From assembly GCA_045587445.1 (NCBI GenBank), contig JAZNCH010000062.1:45277-109276 (forward strand): a stretch of DNA of 64,000 nt. The letters run 5' to 3'. The notes beneath the pieces are model-generated. The model saw nothing but the letters and a program-made list of their open reading frames with translations, was not told the origin of the DNA and ran no database searches. Below are positions 42,978 through 52,302 of the stretch, one piece after another (positions within the stretch are counted from its first letter, which is position 1; every line of letters begins with the position of its first letter). Source of the stretch: RGIG1995 sp045587445 (GTDB lineage: Bacteria; Bacillota; Clostridia; Oscillospirales; CAG-272). Position numbers and translations under genes: made by a program.

Positions 42978-43517
42978 TTATGCAAAGATTGAGTCTTTTA
43001 TTTTTTCGGCTGTTTGTTTATCTGACAATGCTTCTATTATAGCGCATGAAAAATCAAAAGCTTTTCCCATACCCTTTGAGGTAATTATATTTCCGTCGCG
43101 GACACAGCCACAGTCAACTATTTCAGCTCCCGTGAGATACTGCTCAAAGCCGGGATAGCATATAGCTTTTTTGCCATTAAGAAGTCCCTTTTCACCGAGT
43201 ATTCTCGGAGCCGCGCATATAGCGCATACTAATTTTTCTTCTTTTACTGCAATATCTATAAACTTTTGTACGGTGTTGTTTAATCTCAAATTATCTGCCC
43301 CCGGAAGTCCACCGGGGAGAATAACAGCGTCAATATTTTCGGGTGTAACCTCGGCTATCGTCTTGTCGGCAAATACTTCAATACCCTGAGCACCTTTTAC
43401 CGAACATGTTTCATTGACAGATACAGAAGTAACTTCTATTTTAGCACGGCGAAGCATATCAATGGGTGTTAAAGCCTCGATTTCTTCAAATCCGTCCGCA
43501 AGAAATAAATATACCAT
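42978..43517 (-). CDS. DJ-1/PfpI-family protein
   Basis: 179 residues, DJ-1/ThiJ subgroup. Start VYLFLADGFEEIEALTPIDML, the nucleophile region VCAICAAPRILGEKGLL with the conserved Cys, and ITSKGMGKAFDFSCAII. Members act as deglycases, chaperones or redox sensors; the role here is unproved. ATG 43517 has GGGAG upstream and is preferred over ATG 43532. Confidence 0.9.
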   Translation of the reverse strand: MVYLFLADGFEEIEALTPIDMLRRAKIEVTSVSVNETCSVKGAQGIEVFADKTIAEVTPENIDAVILPGGLPGADNLRLNNTVQKFIDIAVKEEKLVCAICAAPRILGEKGLLNGKKAICYPGFEQYLTGAEIVDCGCVRDGNIITSKGMGKAFDFSCAIIEALSDKQTAEKIKDSIFA

Positions 43518-43535
43518 AATTTTTTCTCCCACATT

Positions 43536-44198
43536 TTATAAATTTAATGATTTTACAATGTCTGCAAATATTTCGGGGATAGTTCTTAAATTTCCGTTGT
43601 CATTGCAACAGTGTATTATATCCCAACCTAATTTTTCGCTTGAATAAAGCGCGGCTTCATAGCTGTTGATAAGATGATTGTTGTCGGCTTCGTGAATATC
43701 CTTTACTCTGCCGGTTTGCTCCGAACGGCTGTTGATAAGGGACATCGAAACCTGCGGCTTCATTTCAAGATAGATAACTCTGTCGGGGGCGGGAAGTCCG
43801 ATTTTCTTAAATTCGAAATCCCACAGCCATTCGAGAAAGCCGTCCCATTTATCTTTAGGCAATTTTGAAAGCTGATGCACAGCGTTTGCCGAGGTGTATC
43901 TGTTTGCTATAATATAGGTATCCTCGTCATAGTAATCTTTCGACCAATCGGTACGGAAGCTGTAATATCTGTCCATTGAAAAAAACACTGATGCCGCGTA
44001 TGCATTTGTATCTTCTGGATTTTTGCCGAGTTCGCCTTTCAAATACATATCAACAAAGGCAGAGCCCTTTCCGTCATAAGTCGGAAATGACAACATTCTT
44101 ACCTTTTTACCTTTTGCTTCAAGATATTTCAAAAGCTGTTTGCTTTGAGTCTCCTTGCCTGAGCCGTCAAGCCCGTCTATAGCTATAAGCATTGCCAT
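43536..44198 (-). CDS. tmk: Thymidylate kinase
   Basis: 220 residues. Phosphorylates dTMP to dTDP. The P-loop is IDGLDGSGKETQSKQLL, followed by the DRYYSFRTDW and NRYTSANAVHQ substrate regions and a lid near RSEQTGRVKD. The Lys-Glu-Thr instead of Lys-Gly/Ser-Thr after the P-loop Gly is common in the larger clostridial dTMP kinases. GAGGAG precedes the first ATG. Confidence 0.9.
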   Translation of the reverse strand: MAMLIAIDGLDGSGKETQSKQLLKYLEAKGKKVRMLSFPTYDGKGSAFVDMYLKGELGKNPEDTNAYAASVFFSMDRYYSFRTDWSKDYYDEDTYIIANRYTSANAVHQLSKLPKDKWDGFLEWLWDFEFKKIGLPAPDRVIYLEMKPQVSMSLINSRSEQTGRVKDIHEADNNHLINSYEAALYSSEKLGWDIIHCCNDNGNLRTIPEIFADIVKSLNL

Positions 44199-44245
44199 AA
44201 ATAATCTCCTCTGTATTCTTGAAAATAGTATATTTTAAGGGAGTG

Positions 44246-46852
44246 TTACTCTTCCTGCTTAAACGCCATTTCCATAAATTCCTGTCGGCTTATAAGAACA
44301 GTACGCGGTTTCTGACCTTCGGGAGCACTGACTATACCTTTTTGCTCCATTTTGTCAATAAGCTTTGCGGCTCTTCCGTAACCTACGGACAGTCTTCTCT
44401 GGAGAAGAGAGGTAGATATTTTGCCCGATTCGATTGCGAGCTCTACTGCGGCTCTGAACAATGGGTCTCCGTCGTCGCCGCCGTCTTCATCGCCCGAGTT
44501 ACCGTTCTTGCTGTCGCCGCATCTTGCTGCCTCTTTTTCGATGCTTTCAATAACGTTTGCATCGTAGGAGCTTACGCCGCTGTTCGTCTTTATAAAGTCA
44601 ATTATCTTTTCTATTTCGGATTCGCTTACAAACGCGCCCTGAACACGCGCAGGCTTTGAGAAGCCTACGGGAGCGTACAGCATATCGCCTCGACCGATAA
44701 GCTTTTCTGCGCCCGCAACGTCGATAATCGTACGTGAGTCAACCTGAGATGCCATTGTAAATGCAATACGTGAGGGGACGTTAGCTTTAATAAGACCTGT
44801 AACAACGTCAACGGAGGGTCTCTGTGTACCTATAACAAGATGCATGCCTGCGGCTCTTGCTTTCTGCGCAAGACGGCAGATAGATTCTTCAACGTCTTTG
44901 GGAGATGTCATCATAAGGTCAGCCAACTCGTCTATAACTATTACTATTTGAGGTAAAAATTCTTTGTCGGGGTCGTCCATTGTTATTCTGTTGTAGCTTG
45001 CAACGTCTCTAACGCCTACTTCTTCGATAAGCTCAAAACGTCTGTCCATTTCGGTAACTGCCCAGTGGAGCGAGCCTGCCGCTTTCTTGGGGTCTGTTAC
45101 GACTGGAACGAGCAAGTGGGGAAGACCGTTATATATACTGAGTTCAACTTTCTTAGGGTCGATAAGAATAAGCTTTACTTCGTCGGGAGTCGCCTTGTAA
45201 AGAAGGCTTACAATCATAGAATTGATACATACCGATTTACCCATACCGGTAGCACCCGCGATAAGCAAGTGGGGCATTTTCGCTATGTCAAGATATATGG
45301 GTGAACCCGCAACGTCCATACCAAGACCGACTGTAACTCGGCTCTTTGCGTTTCTGAACTGCTGATTGTCAAGAAGCTCTTTGAGGTAAACTATAGAGAC
45401 GTTCTTGTTTGGAACCTCAACACCTATAGCCGATTTACCGGGAACGGGTGCAATTCTTATACCTGTCGTCGCAAGACTGAGGGATATATCGTCAACGAGG
45501 TTCTCGATAGCGCGTACTCTCACGCCTTCTTCGGGTGCGAGCTCATATCTTGTAATAGAAGGACCACGCGACACGTCAATTATTCTTGTCTTAACTTTAA
45601 AACTGCGCAGCGTCTCAACAAGTTTTATAGCCGTTGAACGCATTTCTTCGCTTACGTCTTCGTTCTTTACGTTGGTTTCAAAATTGAGAAGGCTGTAAGG
45701 CGGGAAGATATATTCTTTTACCGGAGGAATTTCTTTTGGTTCTTCTAAGGGTTCTTCCTTTAACTGCTTGCGCTCAACCATAAGCTCAAGCTCTTTTGCG
45801 TCGGGAACACAGCCGTCGGCGGAGGCATCTTCGGTAAGTTCGTCTTCATCGCGGAATATATCGTTGAGGTCAATTTTTTTCTTTTCTTCAATGCTGTCGT
45901 CTTGGGTATCGCCCTCAAGAGTTGCTTTCTTGGGTTTTCTAAAGGGGAATATTGATTCTTTTTTAGTTGAGTTAACATCTTCGGCAAGCTCGTCGAGAGG
46001 AACGTCGGGATTGAAAGGTTCGTCTGCCGATTCTTCGGATTTAAGATTCTTTATGCGTTCCTTTTCTTTTAGGGCATCGTCGTACGCTGTCATATCAACG
46101 TGGGTAGATGCAGAGTCGGGCTCAAGTGCCGATTCGTCAATAGTGAGTTTTTTCTTATCTTTTGGGGAATGCCATACCTTTTCCGTATCTTCTTCAAAAC
46201 GGTCTTTGCCTTCACGAATTTTGTTTTTTATGCTTGCAAATGCAGAAGCGGGGGTAAAACCAAATATAAACGTCGTGAAAATGAGAAGAAGGGGAATGAA
46301 TATACAAAGAGTCAATGGCTTGTCTATACCCATTACGAATAAAGAGGAGAGAAAGCCACCTATAACGCCGCCGCTCTTCCATGCAAGGCCGTCAGTCCAT
46401 AAAGTTGCGGGATTCAAGGTAGATGCTTCGGTAAATATCGTGTGTACCGCTACCGAGAATGAAACTAAAACAAACAAGGAAGAAAGAACCTTGAAAAAGA
46501 CGGTATCCGTTTCAATATCTTTTTTCCAGAGAAATGCTTGAATTATTATAAGGAGAGGAATAGATGAAGCACCGATTCCGAACAAACCGCAAAGCAGTGG
46601 CTTTACTATCTTCATACCGATAAAGCCCGAATGCGCGGTGAATATAAGACAAAACGCAATGGCAAATCCGAGTAAGCCCCATACGTAAGGAAGTATCTGA
46701 TTAAGAATACTGTTGGGGTTGTTTTCCTTTTTCTTATTTTTTACAGAGTTGTTTGCCGTCTGTGCGTATGTTTTCTTTTTTGGGGGATTTTTTTTCTTTT
46801 GTTGGGGAGTAGCGTCTTTAGTGTTTACTTTTTTATACTTGTAAGTAGCCAT
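44246..46852 (-). CDS. ftsK: DNA translocase FtsK/SpoIIIE
   Basis: 868 residues. Four or five membrane helices in about 56-203, an acidic/basic linker to about 380, then the RecA-like motor: Walker A GATGMGKS at 533-540, Walker B IVIVIDELADLMM at about 640, and a C-terminal gamma winged helix (LSVGYGRAAKLIDKMEQKGI) that reads KOPS/SRS DNA. Pumps the chromosome at the septum and, in sporulating relatives, into the forespore. A 46-base gap separates it from tmk. Confidence 0.95.
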   Translation of the reverse strand: MATYKYKKVNTKDATPQQKKKNPPKKKTYAQTANNSVKNKKKENNPNSILNQILPYVWGLLGFAIAFCLIFTAHSGFIGMKIVKPLLCGLFGIGASSIPLLIIIQAFLWKKDIETDTVFFKVLSSLFVLVSFSVAVHTIFTEASTLNPATLWTDGLAWKSGGVIGGFLSSLFVMGIDKPLTLCIFIPLLLIFTTFIFGFTPASAFASIKNKIREGKDRFEEDTEKVWHSPKDKKKLTIDESALEPDSASTHVDMTAYDDALKEKERIKNLKSEESADEPFNPDVPLDELAEDVNSTKKESIFPFRKPKKATLEGDTQDDSIEEKKKIDLNDIFRDEDELTEDASADGCVPDAKELELMVERKQLKEEPLEEPKEIPPVKEYIFPPYSLLNFETNVKNEDVSEEMRSTAIKLVETLRSFKVKTRIIDVSRGPSITRYELAPEEGVRVRAIENLVDDISLSLATTGIRIAPVPGKSAIGVEVPNKNVSIVYLKELLDNQQFRNAKSRVTVGLGMDVAGSPIYLDIAKMPHLLIAGATGMGKSVCINSMIVSLLYKATPDEVKLILIDPKKVELSIYNGLPHLLVPVVTDPKKAAGSLHWAVTEMDRRFELIEEVGVRDVASYNRITMDDPDKEFLPQIVIVIDELADLMMTSPKDVEESICRLAQKARAAGMHLVIGTQRPSVDVVTGLIKANVPSRIAFTMASQVDSRTIIDVAGAEKLIGRGDMLYAPVGFSKPARVQGAFVSESEIEKIIDFIKTNSGVSSYDANVIESIEKEAARCGDSKNGNSGDEDGGDDGDPLFRAAVELAIESGKISTSLLQRRLSVGYGRAAKLIDKMEQKGIVSAPEGQKPRTVLISRQEFMEMAFKQEE

Positions 46853-46886
46853 TTTTTCCTCTTTTGTTTTGGTTTTTCTGTGTTTC

Positions 46887-47714
46887 TTAACCGAAAATTA
46901 TTGCGAGTATACCTATTGCCCAGCAATAATATGAGAACATTCTGAAGTTAGATTTTTTTGATATGTAAATAAGAAGCTTCATAGCGAGTATTCCGACAAT
47001 AGCGGCTGCAACCGTTCCTGCAATATAGGGAACAATGTCAGTCTTAGCTATTGGGTTTTCGGCAATATCCGCCAAAGAAAGCACGTTTGCACCGAGTATT
47101 GCGGGGATAGACATAATAAATGAGAACTTAACCGCAAGCTCACGCTTGAACCCCATAAACAAGCCGCCTGTTATGGTAGAACCCGAACGTGAAAGACCGG
47201 GAACGAGAGCACACATCTGGCAAAGACCTATAAAAAGCGCGTGGCGAGGTTTGGTGGTGTCGAGTGATATAGTACCCTTTTCGAGCTTGTCGGATATAAA
47301 GAGAACCACACCGTTGAAAAGAAGTATACCGCCGATTATTTTCGTGTAGTTTGAGAGAGATTCAACGTAGTCTTTAAACAATACGCCGACGAAGAGGGGA
47401 AGTGTTGCTATTATAACGAATACAACGAATCTTTCGGTTTCGGTATATTCGGATAACTTGAATTTACCCTTGAACACCTTTCCGAGCATTGTGAAAACTG
47501 CAGGAACGAGTGCGAATATATCTTTGTAATATACGATGAAAACGGCGACAAGTGTGCCGAAATGAAGAAGAATATCAAAAGTAAAGTAAGATGCTTCAAG
47601 ATTCTCCATGCCAAACATATTTTGAGCTATGGCTAAGTGCGCCGAGCTGGATATGGGGAGAAACTCTGCAATTCCTTGAATTATACCGTATAAAATTGCC
47701 AAAAATATATTCAT
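46887..47714 (-). CDS. uppP: Undecaprenyl-diphosphatase
   Basis: 275 residues, eight predicted helices. The two active-site motifs are present: QGIAEFLPISSSAHLAIAQN and VPGLSRSGSTITGGL. Recycles the undecaprenyl carrier for wall synthesis and gives bacitracin resistance. First gene of the minus-strand operon running to the U32 gene. Confidence 0.95.
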   Translation of the reverse strand: MNIFLAILYGIIQGIAEFLPISSSAHLAIAQNMFGMENLEASYFTFDILLHFGTLVAVFIVYYKDIFALVPAVFTMLGKVFKGKFKLSEYTETERFVVFVIIATLPLFVGVLFKDYVESLSNYTKIIGGILLFNGVVLFISDKLEKGTISLDTTKPRHALFIGLCQMCALVPGLSRSGSTITGGLFMGFKRELAVKFSFIMSIPAILGANVLSLADIAENPIAKTDIVPYIAGTVAAAIVGILAMKLLIYISKKSNFRMFSYYCWAIGILAIIFG

Positions 47715-47747
47715 ATCATTACCTCTAAATAGAATTATATATAATAT

Positions 47748-47776
47748 ATAATAGCATATAAGTAAAAAAATTACAA
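47748..47776 (-). promoter_or_regulatory. Promoter of the uppP operon
   Basis: Minus strand TTGTAA (47776-47771), 17-bp spacer, TATTAT (47753-47748). It is 34 bases before the uppP start. Confidence 0.65.
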
Positions 47777-47811
47777 TAGATAACGCAATAAAAAAGGAGA
47801 ATTAAGAAACA

Positions 47812-48171
47812 ATGAGTATTACACCCATAATAATTGCAGGATTAGGTGCGGGTTTTGTGAACGGTTTGCTCGGTACAGGGGGCGGAATAGTGCTTATTTT
47901 TGCACTGAATTATATGCTGAAAGGAGAGAAAAATAAGGATATATACGCTTTTACACTGTGTGTAACCTTGGCACTTTCGCTCGTTTCGCTGTTTGTATAC
48001 GCAAGAAAAGGAGCTGTTGATTTTACCGAGAGTGTGCGTTACGGTTTGGCGGCGATACCGGGAGGAATTATAGGTGCATATCTGCTTGACAGGCTTAACG
48101 GAAAAATTGTGAAAAAAATATTTGCCGTTTTGCTTATAGTGGCGGGAGCGAATATGGTAGGAATATTTTAG
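47812..48171 (+). CDS. TauE/SafE half-protein, first of a pair
   Basis: 119 residues; full TauE/SafE (TSUP) carriers are about 250. It has the family's first-half features: GLGAGFVNGLLGTGGGIVLI, then PGGIIGAYLLDRLNGKIVKK. Four hydrophobic stretches. It probably pairs with the next gene to form one carrier, since full-length members are two repeats of this unit. AAAGGAG precedes the ATG. Confidence 0.83.
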   Translation: MSITPIIIAGLGAGFVNGLLGTGGGIVLIFALNYMLKGEKNKDIYAFTLCVTLALSLVSLFVYARKGAVDFTESVRYGLAAIPGGIIGAYLLDRLNGKIVKKIFAVLLIVAGANMVGIF

Positions 48172-48182
48172 GGGAGAAAAGT

Positions 48183-48569
48183 ATGTTTGATTTTGTGATA
48201 GGTGTTTTGATAGCAGCATTGGCAGGAATGGGAGTCGGTGGAGGCGGACTTTTAGTTTTGTATCTTGTTTTTATAAAGAATGTGGCTCAGCTTGAGGCGC
48301 AGGGGATAAATTTGGTGTTTTTTGTGTTTGCGGCAAGTTCGTCGCTTTTGTATCATATAAGGAAGAGAGAAATAAGATGGAAGCTTGCGGTAATGGTTAT
48401 CAGTGTTGGTGTTGTTGGAGCGTATTTTGGTGCGAAGACAGCGGCGGCATTTGACCCACAGGTTTTAAGAAGGCTTTTTGGGGGGCTTATGGTGCTTTCG
48501 GGAGTTATTGTACTGCTTGGCGGAAAAATAAAGAGAATAAAGAATAATTTTTTTCAAAAAAGGGGTTGA
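48183..48569 (+). CDS. TauE/SafE half-protein, second of a pair
   Basis: 128 residues. FDFVIGVLIAALAGMGVGGG and the later GAYFGAKTAAAF with RRLFGGLMVLSGVIVLLGG match the same repeat. It starts 11 bases after the first half, with GGGGAG upstream, so both should be made together. Transported anion unknown. Its end abuts the L10 promoter. Confidence 0.83.
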   Translation: MFDFVIGVLIAALAGMGVGGGGLLVLYLVFIKNVAQLEAQGINLVFFVFAASSSLLYHIRKREIRWKLAVMVISVGVVGAYFGAKTAAAFDPQVLRRLFGGLMVLSGVIVLLGGKIKRIKNNFFQKRG

Positions 48570-48595
48570 CATATTGTAAAGAATGTGGTAGTATA
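48567..48595 (+). promoter_or_regulatory. Promoter of rplJ-rplL
   Basis: TTGACA (48567-48572), 17-bp spacer, TAGTAT (48590-48595). The -35 overlaps the stop codon region of the TauE/SafE half gene. Confidence 0.75.
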
Positions 48596-48600
48596 CTAAG

Positions 48601-48726
48601 GTAATCTAAAGACAGCAGGTATCACAGTAAATCCTGCCGAGGATGAAAACAATCGAATTTATGTGAATATGAATTAGTTTGCTTTCTGTCGGTGTGTTTT
48701 GTGAACGCTGCAAGAAAGCATTTTTT
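48601..48726 (+). ncRNA. Ribosomal L10 leader with attenuator
   Basis: The conserved L10-binding segment is visible: AAAGACAGCAGGT with its partner ATCCTGCCGAGG (48609-48643). An intrinsic terminator follows: TGCTTTCT (48680-48687) pairs with AGAAAGCA (48713-48720) and six T follow. Binding of the L10-(L12)4 complex to such leaders lowers rplJL expression in other bacteria. Confidence 0.85.
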
Positions 48727-48745
48727 GATTCAGGAGGTGAAAACC

Positions 48746-49279
48746 ATGCCGAGCGCAAAAATATTGGAACAGAAGAAAGCAGTTGTTGCTGAACTTACAG
48801 AAAAGTTAAAGGGTGCGACTGCAGGTGTAGTAGTAAACTATTCCGGTATCACAGTTGAAAACGATACAAAGCTTCGTGCAGAACTCCGTAAAGCCAATGT
48901 TGAATATAAAGTATACAAGAACACTTTGACAGCAAGAGCATGCGAAGAAGCAGGTCTCGCAGGTCTTAAGGAACAGTTCGAAGGTATGACAGCTATCGCA
49001 ATCAGCTCTGAAGATCCTATTGCTCCCGCAAAGATTCTTAAGGAGTATGCAGACAAGATCGATACATTCGAGATTAAAGCAGGCTTCCTCGACGGTGAAG
49101 TAATGGATAAAGACCAGGTACTTGCCCTTGCGGAAATTCCTTCAAAGGAAATCCTCATTGGACGTATTGTTGGCAGCCTTATGTCTTCTCTTTACGGCTT
49201 TGCATACGGATTGCAGGCTATTATTGACAAGAGTGGCGAAGGTGCGGCTGAACCCGCAGCAGAAGCAACAGAAGCTTAA
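48746..49279 (+). CDS. rplJ: 50S ribosomal protein L10
   Basis: 177 residues. Starts MPSAKILEQKKAVVAELTEK; GVVVNYSGITVENDTKLRAE and KVYKNTLTARA are typical. Anchors the L12 stalk. ATG 48746 follows AGGAGGTG; an ATG at 48692 lies inside the terminator of the leader and is rejected. Confidence 0.97.
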   Translation: MPSAKILEQKKAVVAELTEKLKGATAGVVVNYSGITVENDTKLRAELRKANVEYKVYKNTLTARACEEAGLAGLKEQFEGMTAIAISSEDPIAPAKILKEYADKIDTFEIKAGFLDGEVMDKDQVLALAEIPSKEILIGRIVGSLMSSLYGFAYGLQAIIDKSGEGAAEPAAEATEA

Positions 49280-49339
49280 GCCAGAGCTTCAAACTAAAAT
49301 TACAAATAATTATAATATTTATATTGGAGGTAAAATAAA

Positions 49340-49705
49340 ATGGCAAACATTGAAAATATCATAGAAGAATTAAAAACTCTTACAATTCTTGAACTTGCAG
49401 ACCTCGTAAAGAAGGTTGAAGAAGAATTCGGCGTATCTGCAGCTCCCGTAGCAGTAGCAGGTGCAGCAGCTCCTGTTGCAGCAGCTGAAGAAAAGACAGA
49501 ATTCGACGTAGTACTTAAGGAAGCAGGCGCTAAGAAGCTTGACGTTATCAAGGCAGTTCGTGAAATCACAGGTCTTGGACTTAAGGATGCTAAGGATCTT
49601 GTTGAAGCAGCTCCCAAGGTAGTTAAAGAAGCAGCTCCCAAGGATATGGCTGAAAGCATCAAGAAGCAGCTTGAAGAAGCTGGGGCAGTTGTTGAACTTA
49701 AGTAA
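49340..49705 (+). CDS. rplL: 50S ribosomal protein L7/L12
   Basis: 121 residues. N-terminal dimerisation part (LTILELADLVKKVEEEFGVS), an Ala-rich hinge (AGAAAPVAAAEE), and the factor-binding C-terminal domain (EFDVVLKEAGAKKLDVIKAV). GGAGG precedes the ATG. A GGCGAGTTCCGT/ACGGGACTTGCC stem about 35 bases past the stop may end the transcript, although no T-run follows. Confidence 0.98.
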   Translation: MANIENIIEELKTLTILELADLVKKVEEEFGVSAAPVAVAGAAAPVAAAEEKTEFDVVLKEAGAKKLDVIKAVREITGLGLKDAKDLVEAAPKVVKEAAPKDMAESIKKQLEEAGAVVELK

Positions 49706-49791
49706 TTTAAGTTTAGCTTAAAAAAGAAAATATTGACTTTGGCGAGTTCCGTATAAAAACGGGACTTGCCGAAGGATAATATTAATAGTAT

Positions 49792-49883
49792 GCAGAGATG
49801 GCTGAGCTGGTCTAAGGCGCACGACTGGAAATCGTGTGAACGCTAATACCGTTCCGAGAGTTCGAATCTCTCTCTCTGCGCCA
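49792..49883 (+). tRNA. tRNA-Ser (GGA)
   Basis: 92 nt. Acceptor GCAGAGA pairs with TCTCTGC, followed by G and encoded CCA. Anticodon stem CACGA/TCGTG encloses loop CTGGAAA, anticodon GGA. The long variable arm is the class II mark of tRNA-Ser. TTCGAAT forms the T loop. Confidence 0.95.
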
Positions 49884-49917
49884 AAAATATCCACCCTTTA
49901 GGGTGGATATTTTTTTG
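49884..49917 (+). terminator. Terminator after tRNA-Ser
   Basis: ATATCCACCC and GGGTGGATAT (49887-49910) with a 4-base loop and seven T. Confidence 0.92.
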
Positions 49918-49948
49918 CAAAAAGCAGAGAGAGGAATTCGAATAGGGC

Positions 49949-49984
49949 AAAAAAATAGGCATACAACCGTAGAGGAGTATGCCT
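49949..49984 (-). terminator. Terminator of the AEC transporter gene
   Basis: AGGCATAC/GTATGCCT with a 12-base loop, followed on the minus strand by TATTTTTTT. Confidence 0.85.
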
Positions 49985-50000
49985 CAAAAAGTACATATGT

Positions 50001-50957
50001 TTAGATTAAACCGAGCGATTTGCACAATGTTACGAAAATAAAGATAGTGAGTATGGAAAGCAGAGTTCCGAGGGTGATAATTTCACCTGCTAATTTGTAG
50101 TCAGCTTCATAAGTTATTGCCATAGCATAGCTTGAAACCGCGTTTGGTGTTGCAAAAACTGCAATAAGAATTGCCATAGACAGTTTATCAAATCCCAATA
50201 ACGCTGAAACAGTCAACATAATAGCGGGAATGATGAGAATTTTACCCAGAACAGAGAATATCGAAACTTTTATATTTTTGAGCATATTGTCAAATTTTAA
50301 ATCTCCGCCTAATATTAAAAATGCAAGCGGTGTAGCTGTAGATTTTATGTTAGATAAAGTTGTATCTAACATAGTGGGTATTTCAAATCCAATGAGATTT
50401 CGAATCAAAGAAAAGATGAGACCTGATACGCCGCCGATAATCAATGGATTTTTGAGTATGTCTAATAAAGCTGCTTTTAAATTCTTGTTATTGGCATTAC
50501 TAAATGAGTAGAGTGAAATGACTGAAAGCATATTAATTACCGGTACGTAAAAAGATGCTACTACTGCTGCAAGAACAGCACCTTTTGTTCCGCCAATGCT
50601 TAAACCGAGCGGTACACCAAATAATAAAAAGTTTGAACGGAAGGTGCCTTGTATCATAACTCCGCGACGTTTATTGTCCTTTATAAACAACGGAACAATT
50701 AGGAACAACAGTGCACAAATTATGCAAGCACATAAACAGACGTAAAGTATTAATTTGCCGTTGAAAACTTCAAAAATATTGGCACTTGCCACATTGTAGA
50801 ATAACAACACAGGTAGCAAGACCTTAAAACAAACGTTGTTGGCGATTTTTAAAAAATGGGAATCCCATACTCTTAGTTTGGTTAAAACGTAACCCAATAT
50901 TATCAACAAAAAAATAGGTACTATAACATTGGCTGAAAATAATAAATCGTTTAGCAT
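50001..50957 (-). CDS. AEC (auxin efflux carrier) family transporter
   Basis: 318 residues with about ten membrane helices in two repeats. Family traits: VIVPIFLLIILGYVLTKL at the start, VCFKVLLPVLLFYNVA, GTFRSNFLLFGVPLGLSIGG, and ATPNAVSSYAMAITYEAD near the end. Bacterial members move malate, malonate or other small organic acids; the substrate here is unknown. It has its own promoter and terminator. Confidence 0.9.
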   Translation of the reverse strand: MLNDLLFSANVIVPIFLLIILGYVLTKLRVWDSHFLKIANNVCFKVLLPVLLFYNVASANIFEVFNGKLILYVCLCACIICALLFLIVPLFIKDNKRRGVMIQGTFRSNFLLFGVPLGLSIGGTKGAVLAAVVASFYVPVINMLSVISLYSFSNANNKNLKAALLDILKNPLIIGGVSGLIFSLIRNLIGFEIPTMLDTTLSNIKSTATPLAFLILGGDLKFDNMLKNIKVSIFSVLGKILIIPAIMLTVSALLGFDKLSMAILIAVFATPNAVSSYAMAITYEADYKLAGEIITLGTLLSILTIFIFVTLCKSLGLI

Positions 50958-50989
50958 AAACTCTCCTTAATTATGCAAATAATACCGAT

Positions 50990-51018
50990 ATTATATATTT
51001 GAAACGTGTAAAAATCAA
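50990..51018 (-). promoter_or_regulatory. Promoter of the AEC transporter gene
   Basis: Minus strand TTGATT (51018-51013), 17-bp spacer, TATAAT (50995-50990). Confidence 0.72.
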
Positions 51019-51330
51019 GACAAAAAGTAATTAAAAAATAAAATCTCGAAATTTGTCAATTTTCTGAAATAAATCGTAATTTTTTTGTTTAATTTTATCA
51101 GTTCTTTGCTGAAAAGATAAAGACAAAATCTTACTTCCATTTGCGATAATTGAAATAAATATTTAAAAGTTTTGTCATTATTAACAAAATAGGTTATATT
51201 GAAAACTTTTTGTCAAAAGTATTAAAAATCTTGTAATTATATTTTTTTCCTAATTTTTACCTCTACAAATCTATATTATACTTTATCAACCGACTGACAA
51301 CCACGTTTAAAAAATGCATTTAATAAAAAA
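51019..51330. other. AT-rich intergenic stretch, no gene seen
   Basis: About 310 bases of A/T-rich sequence with short internal repeats such as TTTTGTC and AAAAGTT. No open frame, RNA gene or strong hairpin can be supported. Confidence 0.6.
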
Positions 51331-51374
51331 AAGAAAAAATGGCTTTTCATATCAAAAACGGAAAGCCATTTTTA
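51331..51374 (-). terminator. Terminator of the zinc-ribbon membrane protein gene
   Basis: ATGGCTTT (51339-51346) pairs with AAAGCCAT (51362-51369), with A-rich DNA giving a T-run on the minus strand. Confidence 0.78.
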
Positions 51375-51391
51375 TGTACAATATTTATATA

Positions 51392-52225
51392 TTAGTTATT
51401 CTTTTCCGAGAAATATTTCTTTACGAGTATTGCTGTAATAATAAGTGCTGCAGAGAATGCTCCTTCGGATAATAACAGCATTGAAGTTTCGGAGGAAAAT
51501 GCAGATATAGCGTTAAGTATAGCGAAAACAATAAGCCATACGTGTGCTTTTGATACTTTTTGGATTTGTTCGGTCTGCATACCCATACTCAAATATATTG
51601 ATTTTACAAACTTGTGTATAGTTTTTCTGCCGATAAAGTTTATTACAATTAAGATTATGCCAATTACAGTCGCTACAATACCGATAAGACTTGCATAGTT
51701 AGCAAATACTTGTGAGAATATAGAAACAACTTCGCTTCCGCCTACGGCTTCAAGTTCATTGTAAAACAAATTACTCATTTCTTCATTTGACATAATATAC
51801 GACATGGCGAAAGTGAATCCAAAACCGCCTATAATGATAAAGACACCTAAAACGTTGTTAAGAATATATGAAGCGTAAACTGTACCGCTTATATTTCTTA
51901 TGTGATTGGAATTAAGCGTATTGTTCTTTGCTTGTGTATATGCAACCCACATATAAACAGTCAAGAAAATTCGGATAATGGGGAGACCTCCGCAAAGAAC
52001 AGAAAGTCCGCAACACACGCTAACGAGAATACAGATTACTAAGAAAAGCTTATCTTTTAATGCGGTAACGATTTTGTGTTCCGGCTGAGGGGGCGGTGTT
52101 TCATAGGTAAACTCGGGGTGGGACGGTGGAGAAAATTCTTGTTCCTTTTTCTCGATAACAGTGCCGCATTGTGGGCAATATTGATAGTCTTTGGTGCTTT
52201 CATAGCCGCAATAACTACATTTCAT
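51392..52225 (-). CDS. Zinc-ribbon membrane protein of unknown function
   Basis: 277 residues. Starts with a zinc ribbon: CSYCGYESTKDYQYCPQCG gives two CxxC pairs at residues 3-6 and about 16-19. A short Pro-rich linker (PPSHPEFTYETPPPQPEH) follows, then five or six hydrophobic segments. The rest is unlike any family I know. ATG 52225 has AAGGAGG upstream and is preferred to an ATG at 52285. Divergent from the FAD oxidoreductase. Confidence 0.72.
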   Translation of the reverse strand: MKCSYCGYESTKDYQYCPQCGTVIEKKEQEFSPPSHPEFTYETPPPQPEHKIVTALKDKLFLVICILVSVCCGLSVLCGGLPIIRIFLTVYMWVAYTQAKNNTLNSNHIRNISGTVYASYILNNVLGVFIIIGGFGFTFAMSYIMSNEEMSNLFYNELEAVGGSEVVSIFSQVFANYASLIGIVATVIGIILIVINFIGRKTIHKFVKSIYLSMGMQTEQIQKVSKAHVWLIVFAILNAISAFSSETSMLLLSEGAFSAALIITAILVKKYFSEKNN

Positions 52226-52302
52226 AGTAAGTACCTCCTTGTGTGTTCTTAAAAAAAGTATAACAAAATTATATAAAAATTGCAATAATTTTTTTATAAA
52301 TA

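Noticed and set aside
45768..46541. 257-residue Ser-rich frame antisense to ftsK
   Set aside because: Serine-rich composition is the mirror of the acidic linker coded on the other strand.
49741..49790. Separate promoter for tRNA-Ser
   Set aside because: TTGACT is followed by TATAAA at only 13 bp; the spacing does not support a normal promoter, so read-through from rplL is possible.
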